Origin: Haloplanus sp. XH21
Lineage (GTDB): Archaea; Halobacteriota; Halobacteria; Halobacteriales; Haloferacaceae
Assembly: GCF_023276355.1 (NCBI RefSeq)
Contig: NZ_JALLPL010000001.1
Coordinates: 1,736,001 to 1,800,000 of the forward strand
Direction: 5' to 3'
DNA: 64,000 nt
Shown here: piece after piece, positions 26,339 through 36,153 of the stretch
Layout: each line of letters begins with the position of its first letter
How positions within the stretch are numbered: the stretch's first letter is position 1
Notes under the pieces: generated by a model
The model's input: the letters and a program-made list of their open reading frames with translations, nothing else
Database searches by the model: none
Told to the model about the DNA's origin: nothing
Program-made: the position numbers and the translations under genes

Positions 26339-27444
26339 TGCACCGCCACGCGTTCTCGCTCGACCTGGCGCGACCGCTCTCGACCGCTCACGGGCCGATT
26401 CGGGAGCGCGAGGGGGTCCTGCTCGGCGTTGAGCGCGAAGGGGAAGTCGTCGGCGTCGGCGAGGCGACGCCGCTCCCCGACTGGACGGAGTCGCTCGCGG
26501 CGTGCCGGACGGCGCTCGACGCCGTCACCGGGGTCGAGAACGTCGACGAGATACTCCGATCGCTCGGCACCGAGAGCGACGCCACCGACCCGCTCAACGA
26601 CGCGCCCGCCGCCATCACCGACCCGCTCGCCGACGCCCCCGCCGCCCGGCACGCCGTCGAACTGGCAGTGCTCGACGCGCGGGGGCGACACCGGGGACCA
26701 CCCCTCGCCGACCTGCTGGCCGCGTCGCCGGCGTCGGCGGTCCCGGTGAACGCGACGGTCGGCGACGCCGACGCCGAAGCGACCGTCGAGGCGGCCATCG
26801 AAGCGGTCGACGCCGGGTTCGACTGCCTGAAGATGAAAGTCGGCGTCGGCGCCCTCGAACGCGACGTGGCGCGTCTCCGGGCGGTGCGAGACGCCGTCGG
26901 ACCGGACATCGCTCTCCGTGCCGACGCCAACGGGGCGTGGGACCGCGAGACGGCGACCGAAGCGATCGACGCGCTCGCGCCCCTCGACCTGGCGTATCTC
27001 GAACAGCCCTTGCCCGCGTCGGATCTGTCCGGCCACACCGCGCTCCGGGGCCGCGGCGTCGACATCGCGCTGGACGAGACACTCACTGTCGCGTCGACCG
27101 ACGCGGTCTTCGAGGCCGCCGCGGCGGACATCCTCGTGTTGAAGCCGATGGCGCTCGGTGGCCCCGCGCGGGCGCTCTCGGCGGCACGGGCCGCCGAGCG
27201 GGCGGGCGTCGCCCCCGTCGTGACGACTACCGTCGACGCGGCGCCGGCGCGGACGGCGGCGGTCCACGTCGCCGCCGCCATCCCCGACGTTCGCCCCTGC
27301 GGGCTGGCGACCGGGGATGCGCTCGCGGCCGATCTGATCGACGACCCGGTGCCCGTCGACGACGGATCGGTCGCCGTCCCCACGGTGCCCGGAATCGCGG
27401 GCGACGCCTTCGATCACGTGTTCGACCGACTGTTGGAGCAATAG
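26338..27444 (+). CDS. menC: o-Succinylbenzoate synthase, enolase superfamily (368 aa)
   Basis: Enolase-superfamily enzyme. A muconate-cycloisomerase-like capping domain is followed by a barrel with KMKVGVG (catalytic Lys region), LRADANGAW and DLAYLEQPL (metal ligands) and ILVLKPMALGG. Position after menA supports OSB synthase over dipeptide epimerase. The ATG at 26338 overlaps the menA stop. The TAG stop at 27442-27444 is part of the 82-bp palindromic repeat that begins at 27441. No menE follows. Confidence 0.85.
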   Translation: MHRHAFSLDLARPLSTAHGPIREREGVLLGVEREGEVVGVGEATPLPDWTESLAACRTALDAVTGVENVDEILRSLGTESDATDPLNDAPAAITDPLADAPAARHAVELAVLDARGRHRGPPLADLLAASPASAVPVNATVGDADAEATVEAAIEAVDAGFDCLKMKVGVGALERDVARLRAVRDAVGPDIALRADANGAWDRETATEAIDALAPLDLAYLEQPLPASDLSGHTALRGRGVDIALDETLTVASTDAVFEAAAADILVLKPMALGGPARALSAARAAERAGVAPVVTTTVDAAPARTAAVHVAAAIPDVRPCGLATGDALAADLIDDPVPVDDGSVAVPTVPGIAGDAFDHVFDRLLEQ

Positions 27445-27522
27445 TTGCGTTTGGAACGGTTTGCACACCTGATCGCCGGGGTGCGTGCGGTCAGGTGTGC
27501 TCCGACTTACAAAGGCAACTAT
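27441..27522. repeat. 82-bp palindromic intergenic repeat, copy 2
   Basis: Same length and plan as the copy at 5310-5391. The outer stem is TAGTTGC/GCAACTA and the inner stem GCACACCTGATCG/CGGTCAGGTGTGC, with the shared blocks GTTTGGAAC and GACTTACAA. The outer stem differs from copy 1 by a compensated base pair and the inner stem by a G-U wobble, so pairing has been conserved. The TAG within its first bases is the menC stop codon. A transcript-end structure or a mobile palindrome is possible. Confidence 0.8.
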
Positions 27523-27548
27523 ATGAGAATCCGGTCCGAACGGCGGCT

Positions 27549-27650
27549 ATGACGACCGGCCGTCTGCTCTACGTCCTTGCCCTGTTCGCGGTGCTCGTGT
27601 TCTGTCTCGGGTTCGTCGTTATCTGGGCGCTCTCGTACGGCCCGCTGTAG
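27549..27650 (+). CDS. Single-helix membrane microprotein (33 aa)
   Basis: ATG at 27549 opens a 34-codon frame encoding MTTGRLLYVLALFAVLVFCL and a short hydrophobic continuation ending SYGPL. A single membrane helix fills most of it. A TATATGAG-like stretch about 25 bp upstream would suit a leaderless transcript. It lies just after the 82-bp repeat and ends 12 bp before the convergent gene at 27662. Function unknown. Confidence 0.6.
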   Translation: MTTGRLLYVLALFAVLVFCLGFVVIWALSYGPL

Positions 27651-27661
27651 GGGGTCACGTG

Positions 27662-28504
27662 TCACTCGCCGGCGTCGCCGTGGGTGACGCCCTCGCGACT
27701 GTCGGCCCGGCGCCGACGGATCGCCGCCGCGGCGTTGCTCGCGTCGTAGCCGAAGTAGACGGCGTCGGCGGACGCCTCCGCGACAGCCGTGGCGCCGATC
27801 AGGGCGTCGACGTCGACATCGACGGCGTACAGTTCGACCGCGAACCGGGCGCCCGTGGCTTCGAGACGACTCTCGAACCCCTTCGCAATGGTCTCCAGCC
27901 AGTAGGTCGTCCCGTAGGCCGTGTCGTACAGCGGGACGACGAACTCCTCGACGAGCGGTGCGAGCGCCTCGACATCGACGCCGCTCCGGGAGCGCAGGTG
28001 GCCGGGGTAAGGATCGGGATAGAGGGTGAGATAGAGGTCGCCGGGCACCCGGTCGCGTACGGCGGTGACGAAGTCCGTCACCACCGCAGCCCGCCAGTCC
28101 TCGCGGTCGTCGTGTGCGCTCTCGGCGAATCGGCGGTCACACCGCTCACACCGGCAGTAGCCGTCGCGGGGAAAGCCAACGTCGTCGAGGCGGAGGTGTG
28201 GCGACTCGGCGACGCAGTCGTCGACGATTTCGAGCAGTCCCTCGCGGTAGCGGTCGTGGGTCGGACAGACGGACGACCAGTCGAAGTACGGACGATCGCG
28301 GGTCGCCGGGCGGCCCTCGCTGTCGACGGCCGCGAGGTCGGGGTCGTCGCCGACGGCGGCGTTGTCGCCGAAGGCCGACACCATGTTGACGCCGGCCGAG
28401 AGCGGGGCCGACGCCCGCCCAGTCACGTCTTTCACCTCGTAGAAGCCGCGGTCGAAAGCGTCCCACTCCAGTTCCTCGGCGTTGCGCGTGACGACCCCGT
28501 ACAT
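27662..28504 (-). CDS. Uncharacterised protein, probable TIM-barrel hydrolase-like fold (280 aa)
   Basis: Alternating strand/helix segments are seen: LRLDDVGFPRDGYCRCERC, DLYLTLYPDPYPGHL, EEFVVPLYDTAYG, RFAVELYAVDVDVD and ADAVYFGYD. They look like beta strands of a glycoside-hydrolase-type barrel, with acidic residues at strand ends. A CRCERC pair after a CPTHDRY segment might bind zinc. I do not recognise a named family, and no neighbour suggests a pathway. Confidence 0.6.
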   Translation of the reverse strand: MYGVVTRNAEELEWDAFDRGFYEVKDVTGRASAPLSAGVNMVSAFGDNAAVGDDPDLAAVDSEGRPATRDRPYFDWSSVCPTHDRYREGLLEIVDDCVAESPHLRLDDVGFPRDGYCRCERCDRRFAESAHDDREDWRAAVVTDFVTAVRDRVPGDLYLTLYPDPYPGHLRSRSGVDVEALAPLVEEFVVPLYDTAYGTTYWLETIAKGFESRLEATGARFAVELYAVDVDVDALIGATAVAEASADAVYFGYDASNAAAAIRRRRADSREGVTHGDAGE

Positions 28505-28582
28505 GTCCCTGGCCAGGCGAGCGCGGCGGGTAATACTGTCGGCTATAAGTGATTCGCTCGCCTCCGCGGCGAGCGAGACGGA

Positions 28583-28687
28583 TTACTCTTCGACGTCGAC
28601 TTCGACCGGGTTCTTATCGCCCGAAAGCAGGACGTAGCCGATTGCGATCAGTGCCATCACCAGAATGAACTTCGTCTTTCCGGACAT
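28583..28687 (-). CDS. Small single-helix membrane protein (34 aa)
   Basis: The reverse strand from 28687 reads MSGKTKFILVMALIAIGYVL and ends LSGDKNPVEVDVEE before a TAA stop. That is one membrane helix with a positively charged N-terminus and an acidic tail. It lies 21 bp downstream of pyrI on the same strand, so it could be on the pyrBI transcript. It is too short for most gene callers, but the amino-acid pattern is convincing. Function unknown. Confidence 0.6.
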   Translation of the reverse strand: MSGKTKFILVMALIAIGYVLLSGDKNPVEVDVEE

Positions 28688-28708
28688 GGGCGTCCATTGG
28701 ACCACCGG

Positions 28709-29194
28709 TCACAAAGCGGTTTCGCCCGATCGGCCCACGTCGATGTGTTCGGCCACGTCGTCCTCGCGGACGATGGTGCCGCAGTACGAACAGCGAACGC
28801 CTTCTTCGAGCACCTCGAACGCGGTCTGGACGGGTTCGTCGGCGTTCGTGATGCAGTCGTGATTCGGGCAGACGAGGATGCCGGTCACCGATTCGGTGCG
28901 TTCGACCCGGTTTTTCTCGATTACCTCGAAGTCGCGGATGATGTTGATCGTCGCCTCGGGGGCGATCAGCGAGAGGACGTCCACCTCGGACTGGCTGAGT
29001 TCGCGCCCCTCGACTTTCACCACGTCCTTCCGTCCCAGTTTGTCGCTGGGGACGTTCATCCCGATGCTGACGCTCTCGCCACCGCTGCCGTCGATGCCGA
29101 GGATGGCGAGGACGTTCAGCGCCTGCCCGGCGGTGACGTGGTCGATGACGGTTCCGTTGCGGATCTTGCTCACGCGGAGTTCTCTGTCGTTCAT
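28709..29194 (-). CDS. pyrI: Aspartate carbamoyltransferase regulatory chain (161 aa)
   Basis: Regulatory subunit binding nucleotides and stabilising the PyrB trimers. The N-terminal allosteric domain ([20 protein letters not shown]) precedes the zinc domain with CPNHDC and CSYC, four Cys ligands. Its ATG overlaps the pyrB stop by 4 bp, so the subunits are translationally coupled. The length is normal for archaea. Confidence 0.95.
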   Translation of the reverse strand: MNDRELRVSKIRNGTVIDHVTAGQALNVLAILGIDGSGGESVSIGMNVPSDKLGRKDVVKVEGRELSQSEVDVLSLIAPEATINIIRDFEVIEKNRVERTESVTGILVCPNHDCITNADEPVQTAFEVLEEGVRCSYCGTIVREDDVAEHIDVGRSGETAL

Positions 29195-30105
29195 GATCGG
29201 TCACCCAGGAGGTTGTCGAGGAGGGCCATCCGGACCGGCACGCCGTTGTGTGCCTGCTCGAAGTATTTCGCGCGCGCCGTCTCGTCGACTTCGGGCGCGA
29301 TCTCGTCGACGCGGGGGAGCGGGTGCATGACGGTCAGGTCGTCGCTGGCGTCCGCGAGCACGTCGTTGTCGATGCGGTATTCGCCGGCGACGGCGCGGTA
29401 TTCGCGTTCCTCGGGGAAGCGTTCGCGCTGAATCCGGGTGACATAGAGCACGTCGAGTTCGGGCAACACGTCGTCCAGGTCGGTGTGTTCACGCACTTTC
29501 CCGCCGGCCTCGTGGAGGTCGTACCGGACGTTCCGCGGCAGGCGCAGGCTCTCCGGACTGATGAAATGCTGGCGCACGTCGAAGTTGGTCAGCGCCTGGG
29601 CCAGCGAGTGGACGGTGCGACCGTATTTCAGGTCGCCCATGATTCCGATTGTGATGTCGTCGAGGCCGGCGTTCTCTCGGATGGTGTAGAGGTCGAGGAG
29701 GGTCTGGCTGGGATGCTGCCCGGCGCCGTCGCCCGCGTTCACGAGGGGCACCTCGACGAACTCCGAGGCGAGTTTCGCCGACCCCTCGCTCGGATGCCGG
29801 AGCACGATGGCGTCGGCGTAGCCCTCGATGACGCGCATCGTGTCCGCGAGGCTTTCGCCTTTCTTGACCGACGAGGACTCGACCGATCCCATGTCGACGG
29901 TGTCGCCGCCGAGACGCTTCATCGCCGCCTCGAAACTCATCTTCGTCCGCGTGCTCGGTTCGAAAAAGCAGAGCGCGAGCACGCGTCCGGCGTGCCGTCC
30001 CTCGACGATGGAGGGATCGCCGTCGATGGCCGCCGCGCGGTCGAGTACCGCCTCGATGTCGGCCCGCGAGAGGTGGCCCGCGCTGATGAGGTGGTCCTGC
30101 AACAT
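29191..30105 (-). CDS. pyrB: Aspartate carbamoyltransferase catalytic chain (304 aa)
   Basis: Catalyses carbamoyl transfer to aspartate in pyrimidine synthesis. The carbamoyl-phosphate loop [13 protein letters not shown] and the [21 protein letters not shown] block are diagnostic. The C-terminal [10 protein letters not shown] closes the active site. The gene leads the pyrBI operon. It is divergent from nothing nearby and follows gdh after 45 bp on the same strand. Confidence 0.95.
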   Translation of the reverse strand: MLQDHLISAGHLSRADIEAVLDRAAAIDGDPSIVEGRHAGRVLALCFFEPSTRTKMSFEAAMKRLGGDTVDMGSVESSSVKKGESLADTMRVIEGYADAIVLRHPSEGSAKLASEFVEVPLVNAGDGAGQHPSQTLLDLYTIRENAGLDDITIGIMGDLKYGRTVHSLAQALTNFDVRQHFISPESLRLPRNVRYDLHEAGGKVREHTDLDDVLPELDVLYVTRIQRERFPEEREYRAVAGEYRIDNDVLADASDDLTVMHPLPRVDEIAPEVDETARAKYFEQAHNGVPVRMALLDNLLGDRS

Positions 30106-30150
30106 TACGTGTGTGAGCCACCCGCGACGCCTTGAATCCCCCGGGAACGA

Positions 30151-31404
30151 TTAGGGCCAGACGCCCCGGTCGTCGGCCGCGTCGGCCACCCGCTCGATGG
30201 CGACGACGTACGCCGCGGTCCGGACGTTCGGCACGTCGTGCGCCTCGTAGGCGTCGACCAGGCGGTCGAAGGCGTCCGTGACGATGCGTTCGAGTTCGTC
30301 GTTGACCCGCTGTTCGGTCCAGGCGAACCGCTGGCGGTTCTGCACCCACTCGAAGTAGGAGACGGTCACGCCGCCCGCGTTCGCGAGGATGTCGGGGAAG
30401 ACGTAGACGTCGCGCTCGGTGAGCACGTCGTCGGCGTCGGGCGTCAGCGGCCCGTTCGCCGCTTCGACGATGACGTCTGCCTGCACGTCGCGGGCGATAT
30501 CGGCGTCGACGGCGTTCTCCAAGGCCGCGGGCACCAGCAGATCCACGTCGAGCGTGAGCAGGTCCTCGTTCGACAACTCTCTCCCCGCGTCGGGGTAGCC
30601 GACGACCGACCCCGTCTCGCGTTTGTGCGCTTTGACCGCGCTCGTGTCGAGGCCGTCGGCGTCGTAGATCCCCCCCTGCGAGTCGCTGACGGCGACCACC
30701 GTCGCCTCCACGTCGTCGAGGAGTTCGGCGGCGACCGACCCGGCGTTGCCGTAGCCCTGGACGGCGACGGTCGCGTCCTCGATGCCCCGACCTAGATAGT
30801 CGAACGCCTCGCGGGCGGTGAGCATCGTCGACCGGCCGGTGGCCTCGACGCGGCCCGCGCTCCCGCCGGAGGAGGGTGCCTTCCCGGTGACTGCGCCGGG
30901 TTCGGTCGTTCGCTCCAGCGTCTCGTAGGTGTCTTTGATCCAGTTCATCTCCCGCTGGCCGGTGTTCACGTCGGGTGCGGGGATGTCGCGGTCCTCGCCG
31001 ATGATCGGGCGGAGTTCCGTCGCGAACGCCCGCGTGATGCGCTCGACCTCGCTCGCGGAGTACTCCCGCGGATCGAACGCGATGCCGCCTTTCGCGCCGC
31101 CGTACGGGATGTCGACGACGGCGCATTTGTACACCATCCACCCCGCGAGCGCCGTCACCTCGTCTTCGGAGACGTTCGGGTGGTAACGAATGCCACCCTT
31201 GTACGGGCCGCGGTCGCCGTTGAACTGGACCCGGTAGGCCGGGAACTGCTCGACATCGCCGCCGTCCATCTCGACCGAGAGCGTCGCCGACAGGGTTCGC
31301 TCGGGGCGTTTGAGCCGGTCGATCACGTCGGGTGCGACGTCGAGATAGGCGGCCGCGTCGTCGATCTGCTCCTGGAGGCTCTCGAACGGGTTGATTTCCG
31401 CCAT
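30151..31404 (-). CDS. gdh: Glutamate dehydrogenase (417 aa)
   Basis: Glu/Leu/Phe/Val dehydrogenase family enzyme interconverting glutamate and 2-oxoglutarate. The catalytic block [13 protein letters not shown] contains the active lysine. [11 protein letters not shown] precedes it and the Rossmann [11 protein letters not shown] follows. The length agrees with archaeal GDH. The coenzyme (NAD or NADP) cannot be decided confidently from sequence alone. Confidence 0.93.
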   Translation of the reverse strand: MAEINPFESLQEQIDDAAAYLDVAPDVIDRLKRPERTLSATLSVEMDGGDVEQFPAYRVQFNGDRGPYKGGIRYHPNVSEDEVTALAGWMVYKCAVVDIPYGGAKGGIAFDPREYSASEVERITRAFATELRPIIGEDRDIPAPDVNTGQREMNWIKDTYETLERTTEPGAVTGKAPSSGGSAGRVEATGRSTMLTAREAFDYLGRGIEDATVAVQGYGNAGSVAAELLDDVEATVVAVSDSQGGIYDADGLDTSAVKAHKRETGSVVGYPDAGRELSNEDLLTLDVDLLVPAALENAVDADIARDVQADVIVEAANGPLTPDADDVLTERDVYVFPDILANAGGVTVSYFEWVQNRQRFAWTEQRVNDELERIVTDAFDRLVDAYEAHDVPNVRTAAYVVAIERVADAADDRGVWP

Positions 31405-31481
31405 CTGCCGTCACGTTCGGCCGCCGGGACTACAGTCCTTTCGTCCCGGTGCGAGGCTCTCGACGGTTAGAATACTCCCGC

Positions 31482-32327
31482 TCAGGCCAGCGCGGCTTCG
31501 AGACGGTCGATGAGCGTCGCGTTCCCGAGATACACCGGCGTTCGCCCGTGGAGGTCCGTGGCATCGGCGTCGAGCAGCGATGCCGACCCGTCCGAACTCC
31601 GACCGCCGGCCGCTTCGATGATGTAACCGACGGGATTACCCTCGAACTGCAGGCGGAGTTTGCCCTCGGGTGCCGACTCCACCGAGGGGTAGGCGAAGAT
31701 ACCGCCGTAGGTGAGCACCTGGTTCACGTCGCCGATCATCGCGCCGCCGTAGCGGAGTTTGAGTTCGGATTCGATCTCTTCGGCGTAGGCGGTGAACGCC
31801 GTGGACCACTCGGGGACGCGCCCGCCGAAGCCGTACACCGTCGGCTCGTCGGGGAGCGTCACGTCCTCGCGGATGGGCGTGGCGTCGCCGTCCTCGATCA
31901 GATACTCGGTGACGGCGCCCTCGTGGGCGAACACCATCGTCGTGATCGGTCCGTAGAGGACGTAGCCGGCGGCCACCAGATCGCGTCCTCGGGCGGGGAG
32001 CGGGGCGTCGTAGACGCCGACGATGGTGCCCATGACGTTGTTGGGCTTGAGGTTCGACGAGCCGTCGAGGGGGTCGACCGCGACGGCGTACCCCTCGCCG
32101 GTGTCGACGGTGTCCTTCTGTTCCTCGCTCGCGTACTCGCCGACGCCGTCGATGAGGCCGAGTCGGGTTTCGAGCAGGTCGTCGGCGTACTCGTCGGCCG
32201 CGAGCCGGCGGTCGCCGGAGGGGTTCTCCGCGTCCGACTTCTCGCGCCGCCCGGGCAGGCCGGCGCGGATCTCGGGAGCCGCCGCCGCCAGCGCTGCCCG
32301 AATCTCGGCGACCGTGTCGTGCGTCAT
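31482..32327 (-). CDS. fbp: Fructose-1,6-bisphosphatase, class I (281 aa)
   Basis: Gluconeogenic phosphatase. The metal-binding motif [13 protein letters not shown] is present, together with [10 protein letters not shown] and the C-terminal [13 protein letters not shown]. The ATG at 32327 overlaps the aldolase stop by 4 bp (ATGA), so the two gluconeogenic enzymes are coupled in one operon. The length is slightly shorter than bacterial FBPase but normal for haloarchaea. Confidence 0.92.
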   Translation of the reverse strand: MTHDTVAEIRAALAAAAPEIRAGLPGRREKSDAENPSGDRRLAADEYADDLLETRLGLIDGVGEYASEEQKDTVDTGEGYAVAVDPLDGSSNLKPNNVMGTIVGVYDAPLPARGRDLVAAGYVLYGPITTMVFAHEGAVTEYLIEDGDATPIREDVTLPDEPTVYGFGGRVPEWSTAFTAYAEEIESELKLRYGGAMIGDVNQVLTYGGIFAYPSVESAPEGKLRLQFEGNPVGYIIEAAGGRSSDGSASLLDADATDLHGRTPVYLGNATLIDRLEAALA

Positions 32328-33139
32328 CGGTCGTCTGATTCGAGGGCGTCGTTGGTTGCGAGCGCCTCGGCGACGGACGCGTCCTCGAAGATGATGGCCT
32401 CGAGGCCGTCGAGGATGGCCTCGGGATGTTCGCGCTGGAACACGTTGCGCCCGACGGCCAGCCCCGACGCGCCGGCGTCCATCGCGCTCCGGACCGTCGA
32501 GAGGAAGGCCTCGTCGCTCGTCTTCGAGCCGCCACTCATGACGACTTTCGTGTTGGCCGCGCTGTCGACGGCCCACTCCATCGCATCGCGCGACCCAGGG
32601 TATTTCACCTTCGCGATGTCGGCACCGAGTTCGAGGCCGAGGCGGGCCGAGTAGGCGATTGAGTCGGGACTGCTGGCGTTTCGCAAGCCCTGCCCGCGCG
32701 GGTACGACCACATCACGACGCCCATGTCGTGCGCGCGGGCTTTCTCCTGGGCCTGCCGGAACTCTTCGGCCATCTCGACTTCGTTGTTCGAGCCGCCGTA
32801 CAGCGTGAAGCCGATGGCGTCCGCGCCGAGTTCGGCCGCGTAGTCGACCGACCAGTTGACCGCCGAGTCGGGTTCGCCCCGCCAGAGGTTGCTGGTGCCG
32901 TTGAGTTTCGCCAGAAGGGACACGTCGTCCTCGTAGGACGGGTAGTACGCCTCGGCGACGCCCTTCTGGACGGCGGTTGCCGTCACCGCGTCGTGGGTGG
33001 CGACATCGAAGACGGTCGCGGGATCGGTCGTCTCCGGCACCGGTTCGAAGTCGACCGGGCCGTGTTCGAGACCGTGGTCGTACGCGAGAATCAACGCCTT
33101 GCCGTCGCGAGTGATCGCGTCGTCAGCGCCGGGAATCAT
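32324..33139 (-). CDS. fba: Archaeal class I fructose-bisphosphate aldolase, DhnA type (271 aa)
   Basis: The DhnA-family barrel begins [14 protein letters not shown]. The Schiff-base lysine lies in [15 protein letters not shown] and the phosphate site in [11 protein letters not shown]. Coupling with fructose bisphosphatase favours aldolase over the related ADH/ADTH synthase of aromatic biosynthesis. It is first gene of the fba-fbp operon. Confidence 0.88.
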   Translation of the reverse strand: MIPGADDAITRDGKALILAYDHGLEHGPVDFEPVPETTDPATVFDVATHDAVTATAVQKGVAEAYYPSYEDDVSLLAKLNGTSNLWRGEPDSAVNWSVDYAAELGADAIGFTLYGGSNNEVEMAEEFRQAQEKARAHDMGVVMWSYPRGQGLRNASSPDSIAYSARLGLELGADIAKVKYPGSRDAMEWAVDSAANTKVVMSGGSKTSDEAFLSTVRSAMDAGASGLAVGRNVFQREHPEAILDGLEAIIFEDASVAEALATNDALESDDR

Positions 33140-33270
33140 GTATACAACGTTCCGACGAAATCACACATAAAGCGTGTGGTCGTGGCCGGACCGTGGTCGA
33201 CGCTCCCGTGGCGGTCGGAATCGTCTCCTGTCGCCCGAACCCTTATGTCAGAGAGCGGTGCATTTGACGT

Positions 33271-33513
33271 ATGCCCATCTCAGCCCTCCAGTTCGGCGTA
33301 CCGGGCGGTCCAGAGCTGTTGATCCTGTTTCTCGTCTTGCTCATGTCGTTTGCCGTCCCGCTCGTCGTCTCTTTCCTCGTCTACCGCGACGCGAAGCGTC
33401 GGCACAGCAGCCACGCCCTCGCGTGGGGTGTGGGCGCGTTCTTCGGGAGTATCGTCGTCTGGCTGCTGTATTTCGTCGTGCGCGACGAGGTCGGGGAGGG
33501 TCACCGGACGTAG
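33271..33513 (+). CDS. Small membrane protein (80 aa)
   Basis: Two predicted membrane helices: ELLILFLVLLMSFAVPLVVSF and ALAWGVGAFFGSIVVWLLYF. They are separated by a basic loop YRDAKRRHSS, giving a hairpin topology. It resembles short haloarchaeal hypothetical membrane proteins. It sits alone between the aldolase and the 3-hydroxyacyl-CoA dehydrogenase genes, divergent from the former. Function unknown. Confidence 0.7.
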   Translation: MPISALQFGVPGGPELLILFLVLLMSFAVPLVVSFLVYRDAKRRHSSHALAWGVGAFFGSIVVWLLYFVVRDEVGEGHRT

Positions 33514-33567
33514 CCGGAACCGGGCGCTGGCGCTACCCTTACAACCTTCCCCGACCCACGAGCGGAC

Positions 33568-34428
33568 ATGCGAGGATTCGAGGACATCGACACTGTCGGA
33601 GTCGTCGGCGCCGGGACGATGGGTAGCGGCATCGCGCAGGTGGCCGCCACCGCCGGCTACGACGTGGTGATGCGCGATATCGAGCCGCCGCTGATCGAGG
33701 ACGGCTTCGACCGCATCGAAGACAGTCTCTCGAAGTTCGTCGAGAAGGAGCAGCTCACAGGGGCGGAGGCTGACGCCGTCGTCGACCGCGTGACCGGCAC
33801 GACCGACCTCGCCGACCTCGCCGAGTGCGACTACGTCATCGAGGCCGCAGTGGAGAACATGGATGTCAAACAGGATATCTTCGCCGACCTCGACGACACC
33901 GTCGACGACGACGTGGTGCTCGCGACCAACACCTCGACGCTCTCGATCACGACCATCGCGTCGGCGACCGATCGGCCGGAACTCGTCGTCGGCCTCCACT
34001 TCATGAACCCCGCGCCGCTGATGGAGGGGCTCGAACTCGTCGTCGGCGAGAAGACGGCTGACGACGTGGTCGACTGCTCCCACGCCTTGGCCGAGGACTT
34101 CGGCAAGACCACCTGGGAGGCGGACGACAAACCCGGCTTCGTCGTCAACCGCGTGCTGATGCCCTGGATCAACGAGGGTATCCGCGCTTACGACGAGGGG
34201 GTCGCCACCAAGGACGACATGGACGAGGGGCTGAAACTCGGCACGAACGTCCCGATGGGGCCGCTCGAACTCGCCGACCACATCGGCCTCGACGTCTGTC
34301 TCGACGCCAGCGAAACGCTCCACGAGGAACTGGGCGACCGCTACAAGCCGCCCTATCTGCTCAAGCGGAAAGTTGATGCGGGCGACCTGGGCCGGAAGAC
34401 GGGGAAGGGCTTCTACGAGTACGACTGA
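33568..34428 (+). CDS. 3-hydroxyacyl-CoA dehydrogenase (286 aa)
   Basis: NAD-dependent dehydrogenase of fatty-acid oxidation or polyhydroxyalkanoate metabolism. The N-terminal GAGTMGSGIAQVAATAGYDV binds NAD. GLHFMNPAPLMEGLELV holds the catalytic His, and PGFVVNRVLMPWINEG is the family C-terminal block. It is a stand-alone HBD form with no enoyl-CoA hydratase fusion. No other beta-oxidation gene is adjacent. Confidence 0.92.
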   Translation: MRGFEDIDTVGVVGAGTMGSGIAQVAATAGYDVVMRDIEPPLIEDGFDRIEDSLSKFVEKEQLTGAEADAVVDRVTGTTDLADLAECDYVIEAAVENMDVKQDIFADLDDTVDDDVVLATNTSTLSITTIASATDRPELVVGLHFMNPAPLMEGLELVVGEKTADDVVDCSHALAEDFGKTTWEADDKPGFVVNRVLMPWINEGIRAYDEGVATKDDMDEGLKLGTNVPMGPLELADHIGLDVCLDASETLHEELGDRYKPPYLLKRKVDAGDLGRKTGKGFYEYD

Positions 34429-34449
34429 TCGAAATCGGGACGCCGCCCG

Positions 34450-35997
34450 TCACCACCGCCAGAACGACGGCGTGAAGATGACCAGCACCGAGAGCACCTC
34501 CAGCCGTCCGATCCACATCAGGAAGACCATATAGAGCTTCGCGGCGTCCGAAAAGGGGAGAAAGCTGTTCATCGGTCCAACGACGCCGTAGCCGGGGCCG
34601 ACGTTCCCCAGAGTGGCGATGGCGACGCTCATCGCGTCGAGACCGGATAGCGACACGGCGGGCGTGCGGAAGCTATCGAGATAGAGCAGGATCGTCGAGA
34701 GCGCAAAGAGTCCAAAAAAGAGCAGGACGAACACGAAGACGCCCTGGATCGTTTCCTCGTCGACGCTCTCGTCGCCGAGTCGGACCGGTCTGATGGCGTC
34801 GGGGTGGACCGACGTGAACAGTGACCGGGCGATGGCCTTCTTGACGAGCACCCACCGCACGATCTTGATCGATCCGGCGGCCGACCCCGCGGAGCCACCG
34901 AGGAAGTACGCGAACAGCAGGATGGTCTGTGCGGAGGCGTCCCACGTGTTGAGGTCCATGCTCGCGTACCCGGTCGTCGTTACGATGGCGATCACCTGAA
35001 AGAGCCCCTGCCGGAGCGCGTTCTCGACGTTTCCGGGGATCACGTCGACGTTCGCCGGGACTTCAGCGAGACCGACGCCGGTGTAGAGGACCGCCGAGAT
35101 GACGGCCCCGAATCCGGCGATAGCGAGCAGGTACGACCGGAACTCGGCGTTGTCGGTGAGGCGGCGCGGCTTCCCCTTCAGGACGTACCAGAACAGCGCG
35201 AAGTTCGTCCCCGCGACGAGCATGAACGGCATGAAGGCCCACTGTATTGCAGGGGTGAACGCCTCGACGCTGCGTGCCTTGGGCGAGAATCCGCCGGTCG
35301 GCAGCGTCGTGAGCGCGTGCGCAACGGCGTTATACAGGTCCATGTTGGGAGCGACGCCAGCCAGATGGAGTCCGTAGTAGACGACTGCCGCGAGGACAGT
35401 GACGCCGGCGTAGATGCCCCACAGTGCGCGCGCCGTCCCCTGGATCCGCGGCGTCAGTTTCTCGAAACTGAGCCCGGGCGCCTCCTGGTTGATGACTTGC
35501 GCGCCACCGACCGACAGCTCGGGCAGGATCGCGACCATCAACACGAGGATGCCCATTCCGCCGAGCCACTGGGTGAGCTGTCGCCACATCAGCATGGCGT
35601 GGCCGTGCCGTTCGACCGAGATCTCGCCGAGGACGGTCGCCCCGGTCGTCGTGAACCCGCTCATGCTCTCGAAGAGTGCGTTGACGGGCGTCGCGATGGT
35701 CCCCGTCCCGGCGACGAGATACGGCACCGTCCCGACGAGCGGGACGACAAGCCACGCGAGACTCACCAGCAAGAAGGCCTCTCGGGTGCCCAGTTCACCG
35801 TCGCCCGCGACCTGCTCCAAGAGGAGCCCACCCCCGACCATGACGACGATCGTCGCGAGAAACGGGACCGGATCCTCACCGTAGTAAAACGCCAGGGCGA
35901 GCGGGAACAGCGGCGCCACGCCGATATACTTGAGCACGGTGCCGACGTAGGCCACGGCTACCCCGGCATCGAGATACGCGTTCCGTGTTCGAGCCAT
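34450..35997 (-). CDS. TrkH-type potassium transporter (515 aa)
   Basis: A membrane subunit of the Trk/Ktr K+ uptake systems. The selectivity-filter-like blocks FESMSGFTTTGATVL and, later, TTTGYASMDLNTW and GNVGPGYGVVG mark the repeated pore loops. About ten hydrophobic segments are visible. The ATG at 35997 (MARTRNAY) is chosen because upstream codons are hydrophilic and arginine-rich. No trkA-like gene is adjacent; it must be elsewhere. Confidence 0.9.
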   Translation of the reverse strand: MARTRNAYLDAGVAVAYVGTVLKYIGVAPLFPLALAFYYGEDPVPFLATIVVMVGGGLLLEQVAGDGELGTREAFLLVSLAWLVVPLVGTVPYLVAGTGTIATPVNALFESMSGFTTTGATVLGEISVERHGHAMLMWRQLTQWLGGMGILVLMVAILPELSVGGAQVINQEAPGLSFEKLTPRIQGTARALWGIYAGVTVLAAVVYYGLHLAGVAPNMDLYNAVAHALTTLPTGGFSPKARSVEAFTPAIQWAFMPFMLVAGTNFALFWYVLKGKPRRLTDNAEFRSYLLAIAGFGAVISAVLYTGVGLAEVPANVDVIPGNVENALRQGLFQVIAIVTTTGYASMDLNTWDASAQTILLFAYFLGGSAGSAAGSIKIVRWVLVKKAIARSLFTSVHPDAIRPVRLGDESVDEETIQGVFVFVLLFFGLFALSTILLYLDSFRTPAVSLSGLDAMSVAIATLGNVGPGYGVVGPMNSFLPFSDAAKLYMVFLMWIGRLEVLSVLVIFTPSFWRW

Positions 35998-36153
35998 GGA
36001 TAGCGATACTCGTCGCGCGGAGACGGATGGCAGTTTCGGCACGGCAGTCCCGTGGACGGACGGGACTCGCCGACCGACGTGGCGCTGTCGGTCGCGTGAC
36101 GCCCGCCCCGTCGCATCCGTCCGTTTTTGGTCACGGCCCACCTCACGTCGCCA

